Of a stretch of DNA of 23,939 bases, positions 16,374-23,468 are shown in pieces. The DNA is from an uncultured Eubacteriales bacterium (GTDB taxonomy: Bacteria > Bacillota_A > Clostridia > Oscillospirales > Acutalibacteraceae). Every line of letters begins with the position of its first letter. Position 1 is the first letter of the stretch. The DNA lies in the NCBI GenBank assembly GCA_934454005.1, contig CAKSGI010000008.1:1-23939 (forward strand), given 5' to 3'. The notes beneath the pieces were generated by a model. The model ran no database searches, had not been told where the DNA came from, and worked only from the letters and a program-made list of their open reading frames with translations. A program made the position numbers and the translations under genes.

Positions 16374-16877
16374 ATGAGCTTTAAAGAGGTTAATATAAAA
16401 AATTTTTCGTTTGAGCCATTTAAAAGAATCGGCGATGATTGGATGCTTATAACTGCTGGTGATGAGCAAAAATATAATACAATGACTGCAAGTTGGGGTG
16501 GATTAGGTGTATTGTGGAATAAAAATGTAACATTTTCCTTTGTTCGCCCCCAAAGATACACATTCGAATTCCTTACTAAAAGTGCTTATTATACTCTTTC
16601 TTTTTACGATGAAAAATATAGAAAAGCTCTTGTTACATGCGGTAACAAATCAGGGAGAAATAGTAATAAAATAAAAGAAGCTGGTCTTACGCCAAGTTTT
16701 TCAGAAAAGGCACCATATTTTAAAGAAGCTAATATAGTATTTATTTGCAAAAAATTACATGAACAATTTATAGATCCAAGTTGTTTTGTTGACAGTAGCA
16801 TAGAAAGCCATTATCCCGAAAAAGACTATCATAAAATATTTGTTGGAGAAATAGTAAAGGTGTTGAATAACAATTAG
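16374..16877 (+). CDS. Flavin reductase family protein (FMN-binding split barrel)
   Basis: A 167-residue protein of the DIM6/NTAB flavin reductase group, which binds FMN and often reduces flavin with NAD(P)H. Evidence is the pattern DDWMLITAGDEQKYNTMTAS followed by WGGLGVLWNKNVTFSFVRPQRYTFEFL, a stretch typical of clostridial members, and the GNKSGRNSNKIKEAGLTP segment. The ATG start at 16374 has GGGAGGAAT six bases upstream; an upstream in-frame ATG at 16353 lacks such a site. A -10-like TATAAT occurs at 16318-16323 without a good -35. The stop codon directly abuts the ATG of the next gene, so the two are co-translated. Natural electron acceptor unknown. Confidence 0.88.
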   Translation: MSFKEVNIKNFSFEPFKRIGDDWMLITAGDEQKYNTMTASWGGLGVLWNKNVTFSFVRPQRYTFEFLTKSAYYTLSFYDEKYRKALVTCGNKSGRNSNKIKEAGLTPSFSEKAPYFKEANIVFICKKLHEQFIDPSCFVDSSIESHYPEKDYHKIFVGEIVKVLNNN

Positions 16878-17612
16878 ATGAATAAAACAGTAATAATTAC
16901 AGGAGCTTCAAGAGGAATAGGCAAAGAGTGTGCAATTCTTTTTGCTAAAACAGGATATAATGTTGTTATAAACTATCTTAATTCAGAAAAACAAGCATTA
17001 AAACTATGCAATGACTTAGCAAACTATAAAACCGAATGCATTGCAATAAAAGCAGATATCTCAAAATATGATCAGGTTAGGAATATGATTGATATAGTTA
17101 AGACAAAATTTAAAAAGGTAGATGTTTTAGTTAACAACGCAGGAATATCAAAATTTAACTTGTTTACAGATATATCTGAATCTGAATGGGATAATATTTT
17201 CAATGTAAATATAAAAGGAATGTTTAATTGTTGTAAAAATGTTATTCCCATGATGATACATGAGAAAAATGGAAAAATAATAAATATATCATCCATATGG
17301 GGGCTTACAGGTGCCTCTTGTGAAGTACATTATTCGGCGTCAAAAGCGGCTGTTATAGGTTTTACAAAAGCTCTTGCAAAGGAGCTAGGTCCTTCTAATA
17401 TAAATGTAAATTGTGTAGCTCCAGGCATTATAGATACAGATATGAATAAATCCATTGATGATAATACCTTAAACCTATTAAAAGAAGAAACACCTCTTGG
17501 AACCATAGGAACTCCTAAAGATATCGCTAAAACAATACTATTCCTTGCACGTAATGATGCTTCTTTTATTACAGGTCAAGTTATAAGTCCTAACGGAGGA
17601 TTTGTTATCTGA
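16878..17612 (+). CDS. SDR-family oxidoreductase, FabG-like; possibly YmfI-type EF-P 5-aminopentanone reductase
   Basis: A classical short-chain dehydrogenase/reductase of 244 residues. The NADPH-binding TGASRGIG is at 9-16, NNAG at 86-89, and the catalytic tetrad is N111, S139, Y152 and K156 (HYSASKAAV). It ends in the usual SPNGG segment. The stretch ISSIWGLTGASCEVHYSASK and the ETPLGTIGTP pattern resemble, from memory, the Firmicute group annotated as YmfI, which finishes modification of elongation factor P; a general 3-oxoacyl-ACP reductase is the alternative. A TAGATG junction couples it to the flavin reductase; AGGTG lies 16 bases upstream, too far to be a good independent ribosome site. 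No fatty-acid genes are adjacent. Enzyme family certain, substrate not. Confidence 0.85.
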   Translation: MNKTVIITGASRGIGKECAILFAKTGYNVVINYLNSEKQALKLCNDLANYKTECIAIKADISKYDQVRNMIDIVKTKFKKVDVLVNNAGISKFNLFTDISESEWDNIFNVNIKGMFNCCKNVIPMMIHEKNGKIINISSIWGLTGASCEVHYSASKAAVIGFTKALAKELGPSNINVNCVAPGIIDTDMNKSIDDNTLNLLKEETPLGTIGTPKDIAKTILFLARNDASFITGQVISPNGGFVI

Positions 17613-17624
17613 GTATTAAATAAA

Positions 17625-17659
17625 AGCTATCATAAATGTGTTATCCATTTGTGATAGCT
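17625..17659. terminator. Hairpin between the convergent SDR and alkD-like genes
   Basis: AGCTATCATAAATG (17625-17638) pairs with CATTTGTGATAGCT (17646-17659). The T-rich tail on the plus side is imperfect; on the minus side TTTTATTT follows. It probably serves both genes. Confidence 0.65.
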
Positions 17660-17664
17660 CTATA

Positions 17665-18348
17665 TTAATTTCTTTTTAATTTTCTTATTTTGTTTTTAAT
17701 ATTTTTATCCACACGATATGATTCTATTATCTTTTGTATAGACTTATTAAAAGTAAAATCATCTAAATTATTATTTTTTAGATATTGCATTGTTTCATTT
17801 TTAAATTTTATAAAATAACACGACACAGCCCAAGCAACAGCCATTTGAGCATAATAATCTTTGTTTTTTATGTTGTCAAATTCTTTAAAGGCTTTTTCGA
17901 TATGTTCCTTATCCACATAATATTTAAGTATCATTACAACACCAAATCTTACATAAAATGTTCTATCATCCCTTAAAAATGGAATTATAAAATTCCAGAT
18001 TTCATTAGGATACTTCTTAGCAATTTTTAAACCTGTGCAAAAACAATCACAAACAGACCAATTATCAATTTTAGGAATAAAATTATTTATCATATTTAAT
18101 GCGTTTTCTAGGTTCTTTTTTGCATAACCTATGACCATCCCTTGAAGCATAATCTCTTCAAAGGTTTCATCTGAGGCACTTTTTAAATAATTATCAACAT
18201 CATCATTAGCTATTTCTTTGGCTATTCTTCTAATATCCGGAATTCTAACACCTATAATATTTGTAGTCCCTGGCAATAATTTTTTACTAAAATCTCTATA
18301 CTCTGAATCCCTTAGCTCCAAAAGTTTGTTTTTAACATTTTCATACAT
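17665..18348 (-). CDS. DNA alkylation repair protein, AlkD-like HEAT-repeat glycosylase
   Basis: AlkD-family glycosylases excise positively charged alkylated bases, such as N3- and N7-alkyl purines, without flipping them, using a HEAT-like repeat array (PF08713). The 227-residue, mostly helical protein shows the key residues at family-like spacing: W97 and D101 (NWSVCD), R134 (FYVRFGVVMILKYY) and W173 (AQMAVAWAVS); these appear to match W109, D113, R148 and W187 of the Bacillus cereus enzyme. The start ATG has AGAGGGA upstream. It lies 27 bases downstream of a small membrane-protein gene on the same strand, so the two probably form an operon. No ada or alkA gene is nearby. Confidence 0.88.
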   Translation of the reverse strand: MYENVKNKLLELRDSEYRDFSKKLLPGTTNIIGVRIPDIRRIAKEIANDDVDNYLKSASDETFEEIMLQGMVIGYAKKNLENALNMINNFIPKIDNWSVCDCFCTGLKIAKKYPNEIWNFIIPFLRDDRTFYVRFGVVMILKYYVDKEHIEKAFKEFDNIKNKDYYAQMAVAWAVSCYFIKFKNETMQYLKNNNLDDFTFNKSIQKIIESYRVDKNIKNKIRKLKRN

Positions 18349-18375
18349 TTTAATCCCTCTCTTCTTTTCATAAAT

Positions 18376-18555
18376 CTATTTCTCCCTATTTTCTGCAATT
18401 GTTAGCCCTATTAAAAATAAAGCTAAAATAAATATCTTAATTACTAAAGAAGTGATGTATGGAATAACGCATTTATAATCTAAAAACAAAACTAATATCA
18501 TTAAAATAGAAAAAATAGCCTTTACAGCTAATGTTTTTTTATTCTTTATTTCCAT
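18376..18555 (-). CDS. Small hydrophobic membrane protein, 59 residues, unknown function
   Basis: A short open frame upstream of the alkD-like gene. The product begins MEIKNKKTLAVKA, has two hydrophobic stretches (about residues 11-25 and 32-53) separated by DYKCVIPY, and ends in charged AENREK. This looks like a two-helix membrane protein with both ends probably on the cytoplasmic side (positive-inside lysines at the start). The ATG is preceded by GTAGGGG at a spacing of about six bases of T. The 27-base gap to the next gene supports an operon. I do not recognise a family. The frame, ribosome site and amino-acid composition make a real gene likely. Confidence 0.65.
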   Translation of the reverse strand: MEIKNKKTLAVKAIFSILMILVLFLDYKCVIPYITSLVIKIFILALFLIGLTIAENREK

Positions 18556-19097
18556 AAAAAACCCCTACCAATTTATTCCTTAATAAGATTATAAAATAAT
18601 AAAAAGTTACTTTATATTCGCAAAATAACCAAACATTTATGTTTTTCCCGGCAGATATCTAGCAATAATATTTGTAAAATTCATTTTCGATAAATAATAG
18701 AATATATTAAAATCACAATTTAATTAACACCAATATAACAAATCATATGTAAAAATACAATCAAAATACTACATTCTAAAATAGCAAATAAAAAATAGTA
18801 TTTATGACAATAATTTTTAAAAAGTTTAAAAGTTATTCTACTATTTTGTCAATTGAAAATTATGAAAGATATTCTATAATATGTCTATAAAAGAATGAAT
18901 AAATACAAATTTTGGTATTGATTTGCAAAAAAATATAAACTGAAAACCATGTTAAAATATTATTAAACTTAACAAGTAAAACTTCGATAATTGAACTCAA
19001 ATTATTTATATACTTGCAAACTTATATATTTTAAATACAGAACTTTTTTAGCTCACGGTACCTTCAAGAAAATTATAACATAAGGAGAATTTAAATT
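18556..19097. other. Long AT-rich divergent intergenic region
   Basis: A gap of 542 bases between the small membrane gene (minus) and the DUF3006 gene (plus). It contains a perfect AAACAT-TT-ATGTTT inverted repeat at 18631-18644, a plus-strand promoter match at 18853-18880, and many A/T runs. Neither a protein gene nor a known RNA consensus was found. Confidence 0.5.
18853..18880 (+). promoter_or_regulatory. Candidate sigma-A promoter upstream of the DUF3006 gene
   Basis: TTGAAA (18853-18858), a 16-base spacer and TATAAT (18875-18880). If used, the leader before the gene would be about 210 bases. Confidence 0.45.
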
Positions 19098-19319
19098 ATG
19101 AAGCGAGTATCAATAGATAGTATTGGCGAAGAATATTCATCGTGTGAAGATGATAATTTTAACACAATCTATATAAAAAATAGTGATCTACCTAAAAATG
19201 CTTCTGAGGGAGATATCCTGCAAATTGACGACAACGGAAAAATAAAAATAGACATAGAAGAAACAAAAAAAAGAAAAGCAAAGATAATTGCTCTTCAGAA
19301 AAAAATCCGGAACTCATAG
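19098..19319 (+). CDS. DUF3006 domain-containing small protein
   Basis: A 73-residue acidic/basic protein. It matches the DUF3006 layout as I remember it: an N-terminal beta segment ending near VSIDSIGEE, a middle LPKNASEGDILQID segment followed by DNGKIKIDIEET, and a C-terminal charged helix beginning KKRKAKIIALQKKI. Function is unknown; in other Firmicutes such proteins are often beside or fused to metallo-beta-lactamase-fold (ComEC-like) hydrolases, which are absent here. AAGGAG lies ten bases before the ATG. It is convergent with rsmE, the two stop codons being only 13 bases apart with no terminator between. Confidence 0.75.
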   Translation: MKRVSIDSIGEEYSSCEDDNFNTIYIKNSDLPKNASEGDILQIDDNGKIKIDIEETKKRKAKIIALQKKIRNS

Positions 19320-19332
19320 AATTTTTTAGAGA

Positions 19333-20058
19333 TTATTGCATGTTTCCTGTTTCGTACATTATAATAGATAACGCAGCAATCGGTGCAGTTTCTGTTCTAA
19401 GAATCCTTCGTCCTAAAGTGGCACTTTTAATATTATAAGACGACATCATTAATATTTCGTCTTTATCAAAGCCTCCCTCTGGACCTACAAATATAGAAAT
19501 AGTTTTAGGTGTATCTTTAATGATATCACCTATTTTTTTGCCCATAAGCTCATAAAAAACCATCGATACTTGACTCTTATTAGATTCTTTTACAGCTGAT
19601 TCAAGACTTATCAAATCACCTATTTTAGGTATCCTTCCACGCCTTGACTGCTTCGATGCTTCTTTAGAAATTTTTTGCCATCTCAGAATTTTTTTCCCAA
19701 TTGACTTTTCATCTGGCCTTGATATGCATCTTTTAGTCAAAACCGGAACAATTTCACTCACACCAAGTTCAACAGCCTTTTGGACTATTAAATCCATTTT
19801 ATCAAATTTAGGCAAAGACTGATATAAGGTAACATAAATACTAGGTTCGTTTAAACAAGGGTTCGATTCTTTCACTTTAAGAAAAATTTTATTTTCTTTT
19901 ATAGATTCAATAACACATATATGATCAGTTGAATTGCGATCACAAATAGTAATTTCATCGTCAACTTTCATTCTAAGAGATTTTAATATGTGTGTAGCAT
20001 CTTCATCTTTTAGCACAGGATTGTCTTTAACTATATAATCGACAAAAAATCTAGCCAT
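19333..20058 (-). CDS. rsmE: 16S rRNA (uracil-1498-N3)-methyltransferase RsmE
   Basis: RsmE methylates U1498 of 16S rRNA in the assembled 30S subunit using S-adenosylmethionine. The 241-residue protein has an N-terminal PUA-like barrel (MARFFVD, HILKSLRMKVDDEITICD) and a C-terminal SPOUT knot methyltransferase domain with KAVELGVSEIVPVLTKRC, the SAM-binding GPEGGF at 192-197 and LGRRILRTETAPIAAL from 215. It begins in a TAATG overlap with the stop codon of the upstream CrtO-like gene, so translation of the two is coupled. The usual neighbour prmA is not present. Confidence 0.96.
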   Translation of the reverse strand: MARFFVDYIVKDNPVLKDEDATHILKSLRMKVDDEITICDRNSTDHICVIESIKENKIFLKVKESNPCLNEPSIYVTLYQSLPKFDKMDLIVQKAVELGVSEIVPVLTKRCISRPDEKSIGKKILRWQKISKEASKQSRRGRIPKIGDLISLESAVKESNKSQVSMVFYELMGKKIGDIIKDTPKTISIFVGPEGGFDKDEILMMSSYNIKSATLGRRILRTETAPIAALSIIMYETGNMQ

Positions 20059-20552
20059 TATATTTCCTTCTTTGCTTTCCTATTTATTCTATTTTTAAGT
20101 TTTATAAGTCTAAACCTATTGTATCTTTGAATGGCCAAAAATGGCAGATGTATAGCTAATGTTAAAACTGAAAATTCTATAGCAATTAAAATGTCACTTA
20201 TTACAAACGTAATTATTGCATATAATGCACATAAACTATGGCTCCATTCCGCTCTACAAGTTTCTTTTATAAAAGTATCTATATAATCAGCGGAAAGTCC
20301 TTCTAAATGGCGCTTTGAAAAACCATTTTTTCCTATATATTGTGGTAGTTTGTCTTTCCACTTTTTTATATGCAACTTTTCGTCATACCATTTACCTCCA
20401 TTTTCCCATTTTCGAGGTTTATACTTCCTTTTATTGCAGTACACAGAAGGACTTAAAGTTATACATGCAAAAAAGCATATCAAATACCATAAAATCATAA
20501 ATAAAATGTTGAGAAATATTTCATCTAAAGTCGAAAACGACCTAAGGAACAT
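20058..20552 (-). CDS. CrtO-like (glycosyl-4,4'-diaponeurosporenoate acyltransferase family) membrane protein
   Basis: A 164-residue membrane protein with one N-terminal helix (about 11-32), a polar middle, and hydrophobic segments near 108-142. The middle contains HIKKWKDKLP (61-70), FSKRHL and FIKETCRAEWSH (94-105), which resemble, from memory, the conserved pattern of the CrtO acyltransferase family (PF18927). Staphylococcal CrtO acylates a carotenoid glycoside, but no carotenoid genes are present here, so the lipid or glycan substrate is unknown. AGGGAGG precedes the ATG. Its stop codon overlaps the rsmE start by one base. Moderate confidence in the family, none in the reaction. Confidence 0.68.
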   Translation of the reverse strand: MFLRSFSTLDEIFLNILFMILWYLICFFACITLSPSVYCNKRKYKPRKWENGGKWYDEKLHIKKWKDKLPQYIGKNGFSKRHLEGLSADYIDTFIKETCRAEWSHSLCALYAIITFVISDILIAIEFSVLTLAIHLPFLAIQRYNRFRLIKLKNRINRKAKKEI

Positions 20553-20585
20553 ACACTAAAGCCTCCCTTTGATAATCTAATAAAT

Positions 20586-20614
20586 ATTATAACAAAAAAA
20601 GTAATTTTTGGAAA
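20586..20614 (-). promoter_or_regulatory. Candidate promoter of the crtO-like/rsmE operon
   Basis: On the minus strand TTTCCA (20609-20614), a 17-base spacer and TATAAT (20586-20591), about 35 bases upstream of the start codon. The -35 is weak. Confidence 0.5.
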
Positions 20615-20633
20615 GCTGATTGCTTGTTTAATA

Positions 20634-20662
20634 TTGTAATTTATCTTACAGTATATTATAAT
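20634..20662 (+). promoter_or_regulatory. Sigma-A promoter of the riboswitch-controlled thi operon
   Basis: TTGTAA (20634-20639), a 17-base spacer and TATAAT (20657-20662). The predicted start, near 20669, is just before the riboswitch aptamer. Confidence 0.75.
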
Positions 20663-20668
20663 TAATAA

Positions 20669-20749
20669 TAGCGGGGGTGCTTAGATAGGCTGAGACCGAA
20701 TTTTTCGGAACCCATAAACCTGATCCAGGTAATGCTGGCGGAGGGAATA
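20669..20749 (+). ncRNA. TPP riboswitch (THI element) aptamer
   Basis: The conserved elements occur in order: GCGGGGGTGC (20671-20680), GGCTGAGA (20688 on), an inserted CCGA/TCGG hairpin, AACCC, ACCTGATCCAGGTAATGCTG and GCGGAGGGAA. The aptamer binds thiamine pyrophosphate. It precedes a transporter operon for a thiamine precursor, so high TPP should lower uptake. Confidence 0.96.
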
Positions 20750-20762
20750 TAATGATATTATT

Positions 20763-20795
20763 ATCCGTCTTTACACAAAATAGGCGGATTTTTTA
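20763..20795 (+). terminator. Riboswitch-controlled attenuator terminator
   Basis: ATCCGTCT (20763-20770) pairs with AGGCGGAT (20782-20789), one G-U wobble, then a T-run. The 5' arm TCCGTC can instead pair with GGCGGA (20737-20742) of the aptamer 3' strand, so the terminator should form only when TPP holds the aptamer closed. Confidence 0.88.
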
Positions 20796-20826
20796 TTTTA
20801 TAATTTTTTTATAGGAGTTTTTAATT

Positions 20827-21594
20827 TTGAGGGCTAAAATAAAATCATTCTCATATAAATTCTTACCAGCTTTTTTTATACTACTATTCATTATTATATG
20901 GCAATATGTTTCTAATGTAGGTGTACTTCCTAATTTTATGCTACCATCACCTAAAGATGTGGCACTTGCCTTTTGGGGAGATTTCCCTAATCTAATTAAA
21001 AATACCACCACTACTCTTAAAGAAGCTATACTAGGATTGCTAATATCAATTTTTGTTGCATTTATTATATCTTTTTTTATGGACAGATTTGAATTAATTA
21101 ATAGAACTATATATCCTATCCTTATTCTAACACAAACCGTCCCCGCTGTAGCCATTGCTCCACTATTAGTACTGTGGTTTGGATATGGTATCATTTCTAA
21201 AATTATACTTGTAGCAATCGTTTGTTTCTTCCCTATAACTATAGGACTATTAGAAGGGCTAAAATCTATAGATTGTGACAACATAAACCTTTTAAAATCT
21301 ATGGGAGCAACTAAATTTCAAATATTTAAACTTGTAAAATTACCATCTTCATTGGGATCATTTTTTGGAGGACTAAAAATAGCAGTTTCATACTCTGTAG
21401 TTGGTGCTGTTATTGCAGAATGGTTAGGTGGATACGATGGTTTAGGTGTTTACATGATAAGAGTTAAAAAATCATATTCATTTGACAAAATGTTCGCTGT
21501 AATATTCTTAATATCAGTAATAAGTTTAATTATGATAAAATCTGTTGATATAATTAAACACAAAATTATGAAATGGGAGTATAATTCTAAATGA
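20827..21594 (+). CDS. thiX: ABC transporter permease for a thiamine pyrimidine precursor (ThiX-like)
   Basis: The membrane subunit of an HMP-precursor (formylaminopyrimidine type) importer. This 255-residue protein has about six membrane helices and the BPD permease EAA-loop pattern EGLKSIDCDNINLLKSMGAT followed by KFQIFKLVKLPSSLGSFFGG, which contacts the ATPase; the family motifs LPSPKDV and IAEWLGG are also present. The start is TTG, with AGGAG nine bases upstream and no better start before residue 38. It lies 32 bases after the riboswitch terminator and overlaps the next gene by ATGA. Assignment as thiamine-related rests on the riboswitch and the binding protein; sequence alone would fit taurine/nitrate-type permeases too. 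Confidence 0.88.
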   Translation: MRAKIKSFSYKFLPAFFILLFIIIWQYVSNVGVLPNFMLPSPKDVALAFWGDFPNLIKNTTTTLKEAILGLLISIFVAFIISFFMDRFELINRTIYPILILTQTVPAVAIAPLLVLWFGYGIISKIILVAIVCFFPITIGLLEGLKSIDCDNINLLKSMGATKFQIFKLVKLPSSLGSFFGGLKIAVSYSVVGAVIAEWLGGYDGLGVYMIRVKKSYSFDKMFAVIFLISVISLIMIKSVDIIKHKIMKWEYNSK

Positions 21595-22589
21595 AAAGTA
21601 AATTTAATAGTCTAATAAAATACTTAATATGTGTACCTTTAGTAGCCTTAATGTTTTCATCGTGCTCTAATAAAAGTAATGATAGCACTCAAATAGACAT
21701 CGTTTTAGATTGGACTCCAAATACAAATCATACTGGTTTATATGTTGCTGATAAATTGGGATATTTTAAAGAGGAAGGTTTAAATATCTCTATAAAACAA
21801 CCTCCAGAGGATGGCGCTACCTCGATAGTTGCCTCGGGTAAGGCACAATTTGGAATAGATTTTCAAGATTCTTTATCCTCTGCCTTTGCTTTAGATCAAC
21901 CTATACCTGTAACTACAGTAGCTGCCATTTTACAGCATAATACATCTGGTATAATCTCTAATAAAAATAACAATATAACATCTCCATCTGATCTAGAAAA
22001 CAAAAAATATTCCACATGGAATGGACCAATAGAATTAAGCATTCTTAAATATATAGTAGAAAACGATGGGGGAGACTTTAACAAAATTAATATTGTTCCT
22101 AATACGATTACTGATGTAGTTATGGGGCTAAAATCCGATATAGACGCTATGTGGATATACTACAATTGGGATGGAATTGCTACAGAATTAAAAGGACTAG
22201 AAACAAATTTTATCGAATTTAAAGATATTGATCCTGTTTTTGATTACTACACTCCTGTAATTATTGCAAATAATGATTTCATAAATAACAATCCTGACAT
22301 TACAAAAAAATTTTTAAATGCAGTGTCTAGAGGGTATGAATATAGCATAGACAATCCATACCAAGCAGCAATGATACTTTTAAAAAGTGTCCCTGAGTTA
22401 GAGGCAAACATAACTATAAAAAGCCAAGAATGGGTAAGCAAACGATATAAAGATCAGAACATTCCATGGGGATATATAGATAATAAAAGATGGAATAAAT
22501 TTTATAACTGGTTATATGAACATTCTATAATCAAAAATAAAATAGAAGATAACTTTGGATTTACTAATGAGTATCTTCCTGAAAAGTGA
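21591..22589 (+). CDS. thiY: Substrate-binding lipoprotein, NMT1/THI5-like (ThiY)
   Basis: The extracellular binding protein of the importer, related to yeast THI5/NMT1 and the pyrimidine-precursor binding protein ThiY. It has a lipoprotein signal with a hydrophobic core to residue 22 and lipobox-like FSSC (C25). The mature part shows IVLDWTPNTNHTGLYVADKLGYFKEEGL near its start, a run typical of the NMT1 family, then GKAQFGIDFQDSLSSAFA and a C-terminal WGYIDNKRWNKFYNWLYE. The length of 332 residues is usual. It overlaps thiX by four bases (ATGA), indicating coupling. The substrate is probably a formylaminopyrimidine or HMP; this is inferred from family and riboswitch. Confidence 0.92.
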   Translation: MKSKFNSLIKYLICVPLVALMFSSCSNKSNDSTQIDIVLDWTPNTNHTGLYVADKLGYFKEEGLNISIKQPPEDGATSIVASGKAQFGIDFQDSLSSAFALDQPIPVTTVAAILQHNTSGIISNKNNNITSPSDLENKKYSTWNGPIELSILKYIVENDGGDFNKINIVPNTITDVVMGLKSDIDAMWIYYNWDGIATELKGLETNFIEFKDIDPVFDYYTPVIIANNDFINNNPDITKKFLNAVSRGYEYSIDNPYQAAMILLKSVPELEANITIKSQEWVSKRYKDQNIPWGYIDNKRWNKFYNWLYEHSIIKNKIEDNFGFTNEYLPEK

Positions 22590-22596
22590 GAATATT

Positions 22597-23331
22597 ATGA
22601 ATTTAGAGATCAAAAATATTACTAAAAGTTATAATGATAAAACTATAATACAAAATGTAAACTTAAATCTTCAATCTGGAGAAATAATAAGTCTCTTAGG
22701 AGTAAGTGGTGTTGGAAAAACAACTGTATTTAATATCTTATCTGGACTTACAAAACCGGATTCTGGACAAGTAATACTAAACAATGAAAATATAACAGGT
22801 AAATCTGGAATAGTAAGTTACATGCTTCAAAAGGATTTATTGTTCGATTTTAAAACTATAATAGACAATGTATCTCTACCTCTTATTGTCAACGGAAAAA
22901 GGAAAAAAGACGCTAGAAAAATAACTAAACCTTATTTTGAGAAATTTGGCCTTTTAGGTTTTGAAAATAAATACCCAAAAGAAATATCTGGAGGAATGAG
23001 GCAAAGAGCTGCTCTTTTAAGAACATACTTTTTTTCTGGTGAGATATTTCTTTTGGATGAACCATTTAGTGCACTTGACCCTATAACAAAATATCAAATG
23101 TACGAGTGGTATTTAGATATATCAAAAAAAATGGGAATCTCCACAATATTTATAACACATGATGTAGATGAAGCTATTTTGCTTTCTAACAGAATATACA
23201 TATTGTCTGGAAACCCCGGAAAAATTTCTAAAGAAATAAATATAAAGAATAAATTAGAAAATGTAGTTGAGTTTTCACTAAATAATAAATTTTTAGAATA
23301 TAAAAAAGAAATCTTAGATTGTATAAAATAA
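22597..23331 (+). CDS. thiZ: ABC transporter ATP-binding protein (ThiZ-like)
   Basis: The ATPase that powers the thiXYZ importer. In 244 residues it carries Walker A GVSGVGKT (35-42), a Q-loop region (SYMLQKDLLF), the ABC signature ISGGMRQRAALLRTYFF, Walker B IFLLDEP, the D-loop SALD and the switch histidine in FITHDVDEA. This is the nitrate/taurine/thiamine precursor subgroup of ABC ATPases. ATG 22597 lies seven bases after the thiY stop with GTGAGA as a modest ribosome site; an in-frame ATG inside thiY at 22555 is less likely because homology starts at MNLEIKNITKSY. No thiamine biosynthetic gene follows. No clear terminator was seen after the gene. Confidence 0.92.
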   Translation: MNLEIKNITKSYNDKTIIQNVNLNLQSGEIISLLGVSGVGKTTVFNILSGLTKPDSGQVILNNENITGKSGIVSYMLQKDLLFDFKTIIDNVSLPLIVNGKRKKDARKITKPYFEKFGLLGFENKYPKEISGGMRQRAALLRTYFFSGEIFLLDEPFSALDPITKYQMYEWYLDISKKMGISTIFITHDVDEAILLSNRIYILSGNPGKISKEINIKNKLENVVEFSLNNKFLEYKKEILDCIK

Positions 23332-23428
23332 ATTTATCGTTTTAAAAATACTATATGTATTATTCATAGAAATAATAAAAAGTTTATTTTATCACAAAAC
23401 TTGTATTTAAAATATTTTATCTATGTGG

Positions 23429-23434
23429 TAGAAT
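23429..23434 (+). promoter_or_regulatory. Candidate extended -10 element of the lepA promoter
   Basis: TGG-TAGAAT (TG at 23426-23427, hexamer at 23429-23434) is an extended -10 match. A -35 at the right spacing is poor (TTAAAA), and a TTGTAT at 23401 is spaced too far. Confidence 0.4.
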
Positions 23435-23468
23435 AGATTTAATGTATATAAACTAGGATGTGATTTAT

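Noticed and set aside
18631..18644. The AAACATTTATGTTT inverted repeat as a terminator
   Set aside because: No gene ends just upstream of it on either strand; it is noted only as a possible operator.
20793..21284. A 163-codon minus-strand frame opposite thiX
   Set aside because: It lies antisense to the conserved permease and riboswitch terminator and resembles no family.
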